A stretch of 5,873 bases of DNA from Acidobacteriota bacterium (GTDB lineage: Bacteria > Acidobacteriota > UBA890): positions 16,300 to 22,172 of the forward strand of contig PBML01000033.1 of assembly GCA_002722645.1 (NCBI GenBank). The letters are read 5' to 3'. The position numbers and the translations under genes are program-made. The notes under the pieces were generated by a model. That model did no database searches. It worked only from the letters and a program-made list of their open reading frames with translations, and was not told the origin of the DNA. Positions 5,342-5,873 of the stretch are shown piece after piece (position 1 is the stretch's first letter; each line of letters starts with the position of its first letter).

Positions 5342-5873
5342 CTAGAACATCGTGCTGTCGCTGACCTCGCCGTGGCGAATCTCGCGTAGCTTGTCGCGGA
5401 AGTCGAACAACACTTTGTCGTCTTCTCCCTTGTCCAGTCCGTCGGGCTTGCTCTCGATATACTCGATCAACTCTTCAAGTGCGGCGTTCTCCCTGGTCCC
5501 CGCAGGAATCTTGAAGAAATCGGCGTCGAAGGTGGGCAACTCGCCAGGACCGAAGTAGCCGGTCATGTATTTGCCCGTGCTCTCATCGTGGAGGGTGTAG
5601 CCTTCGAGATCGTGGGTGCCCTTGCCCAGCACCTGGCCGGTCTCGATGTAATGCTCCATGACGGCCTTGGCCCCGTACTTGTTGATGGGGCAGACCTTCA
5701 TACAGATGGCGCAGCCCTCATACCGGGACATGACCGGCCGGCAGCGTTTATAGATGAGCTTATTCTTCTCGACACCCCGCCACCAGATCTTCTCGCGCAT
5801 CAGAGCCCGGCCTGGGCACCGGTTTACGCAGACCTGGCAGATCTGACAGAAGGCCTGGAACCCATAGTCTTCT
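5342..5873 (-). CDS. Reductive-dehalogenase-like double 4Fe-4S protein, C-terminal part (partial)
   Basis: The frame runs open from the right edge to a TAG at 5344-5342, giving 176 visible codons; the N-terminus is outside the window. An ATG at 5800 is not the start, because the upstream codons encode a clear cluster motif. Visible residues include FCQICQVCVNRCP (Cys9, 12, 15, 19) and then GCAICMKVCPINK (Cys54, 57, 61), with an extra Cys44 ten residues before the second motif. This two-cluster order, with a Trp-rich linker and a final CPxNK, is that of respiratory reductive dehalogenases and their relative QueG, where the clusters feed electrons to a cobalamin in the missing N-terminal domain. 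Odd here is a tail of about 111 residues after CPINK that is acidic and charged near its end and contains GYFGPGELPTFDADFF. No membrane segment is visible. It could instead be another dicluster ferredoxin-type protein. The iron-sulfur domain is sure; the dehalogenase relation is probable. Confidence 0.8.
   Translation of the reverse strand, partial: EDYGFQAFCQICQVCVNRCPGRALMREKIWWRGVEKNKLIYKRCRPVMSRYEGCAICMKVCPINKYGAKAVMEHYIETGQVLGKGTHDLEGYTLHDESTGKYMTGYFGPGELPTFDADFFKIPAGTRENAALEELIEYIESKPDGLDKGEDDKVLFDFRDKLREIRHGEVSDSTMF

Noticed and set aside
5333..5344. Short inverted repeat GGCC-TACA-GGCC at the stop of the iron-sulfur gene.
   Set aside because: The four-base-pair stem is too small, and the true terminator with a 10-base-pair stem and T run lies just beyond.
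5094..5345. Plus-strand open frames across the gap between the DUF1326 and iron-sulfur genes.
   Set aside because: They run through the promoter and terminator of minus-strand genes and have no recognisable protein features; the 169-base gap is explained by regulatory sites.
5342..5800. ATG at 5800 as the start of the iron-sulfur protein.
   Set aside because: The frame stays open to the window edge and the upstream codons encode the first CxxCxxCxxxCP cluster motif, so this ATG is internal.

Overview
The window is a gene-dense, GC-rich piece of a bacterial chromosome. It holds six protein-coding genes, two of them cut by the window edges, and shows no RNA genes, mobile elements or CRISPR arrays. 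Two plus-strand genes start at TTG with good Shine-Dalgarno sequences. The content is a FAD-dependent amine/amino-acid-type oxidoreductase, two imidazolonepropionase/prolidase-like amidohydrolases, a metallo-beta-lactamase-fold hydrolase, a DUF1326 protein and a reductive-dehalogenase-like double 4Fe-4S protein. This mix resembles uncultured Chloroflexota (SAR202/Dehalococcoidia-like) genomes. That assignment is inference from gene content; the window has no phylogenetic marker.

Left part (1-2366, plus strand): the 3' portion of a DAO-family FAD oxidoreductase is followed 11 bases later by a complete amidohydrolase. The amidohydrolase's Shine-Dalgarno sequence overlaps the oxidoreductase stop codon, so the two are probably cotranscribed and translationally coupled. 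A short hairpin with a T run (2373-2393) may end this unit.

Middle part (2367-4555, plus strand): a well-formed sigma-70-type promoter (TTGCCT, 17-base spacer, TATAAT at 2403-2431) precedes an MBL-fold hydrolase. A second amidohydrolase, paralogous to the first, follows 22 bases after it. All expected metal ligands are present in all three hydrolases, so they look functional. Together with the oxidoreductase they suggest a small catabolic cluster acting on nitrogen-containing or cyclic amide/ester compounds. The actual substrates cannot be read from the sequence.

Right part (4552-5873, minus strand): a DUF1326 gene converges on the second amidohydrolase so tightly that both stop codons are made from one TTAA palindrome. 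Upstream of it lies its own likely promoter (5212-5241). Beyond that is a textbook intrinsic terminator (5275-5308, minus) that ends the next gene, the C-terminal 176 codons of a protein with two ferredoxin-type 4Fe-4S motifs in the spacing of reductive dehalogenases/QueG. This protein carries an unusual tail of about 111 residues after the last cluster motif.

I see no clearly new multi-gene system. The points most worth a second look are the iron-sulfur protein and its tail, the paired amidohydrolases around an MBL hydrolase, and the shared TTAA stop.
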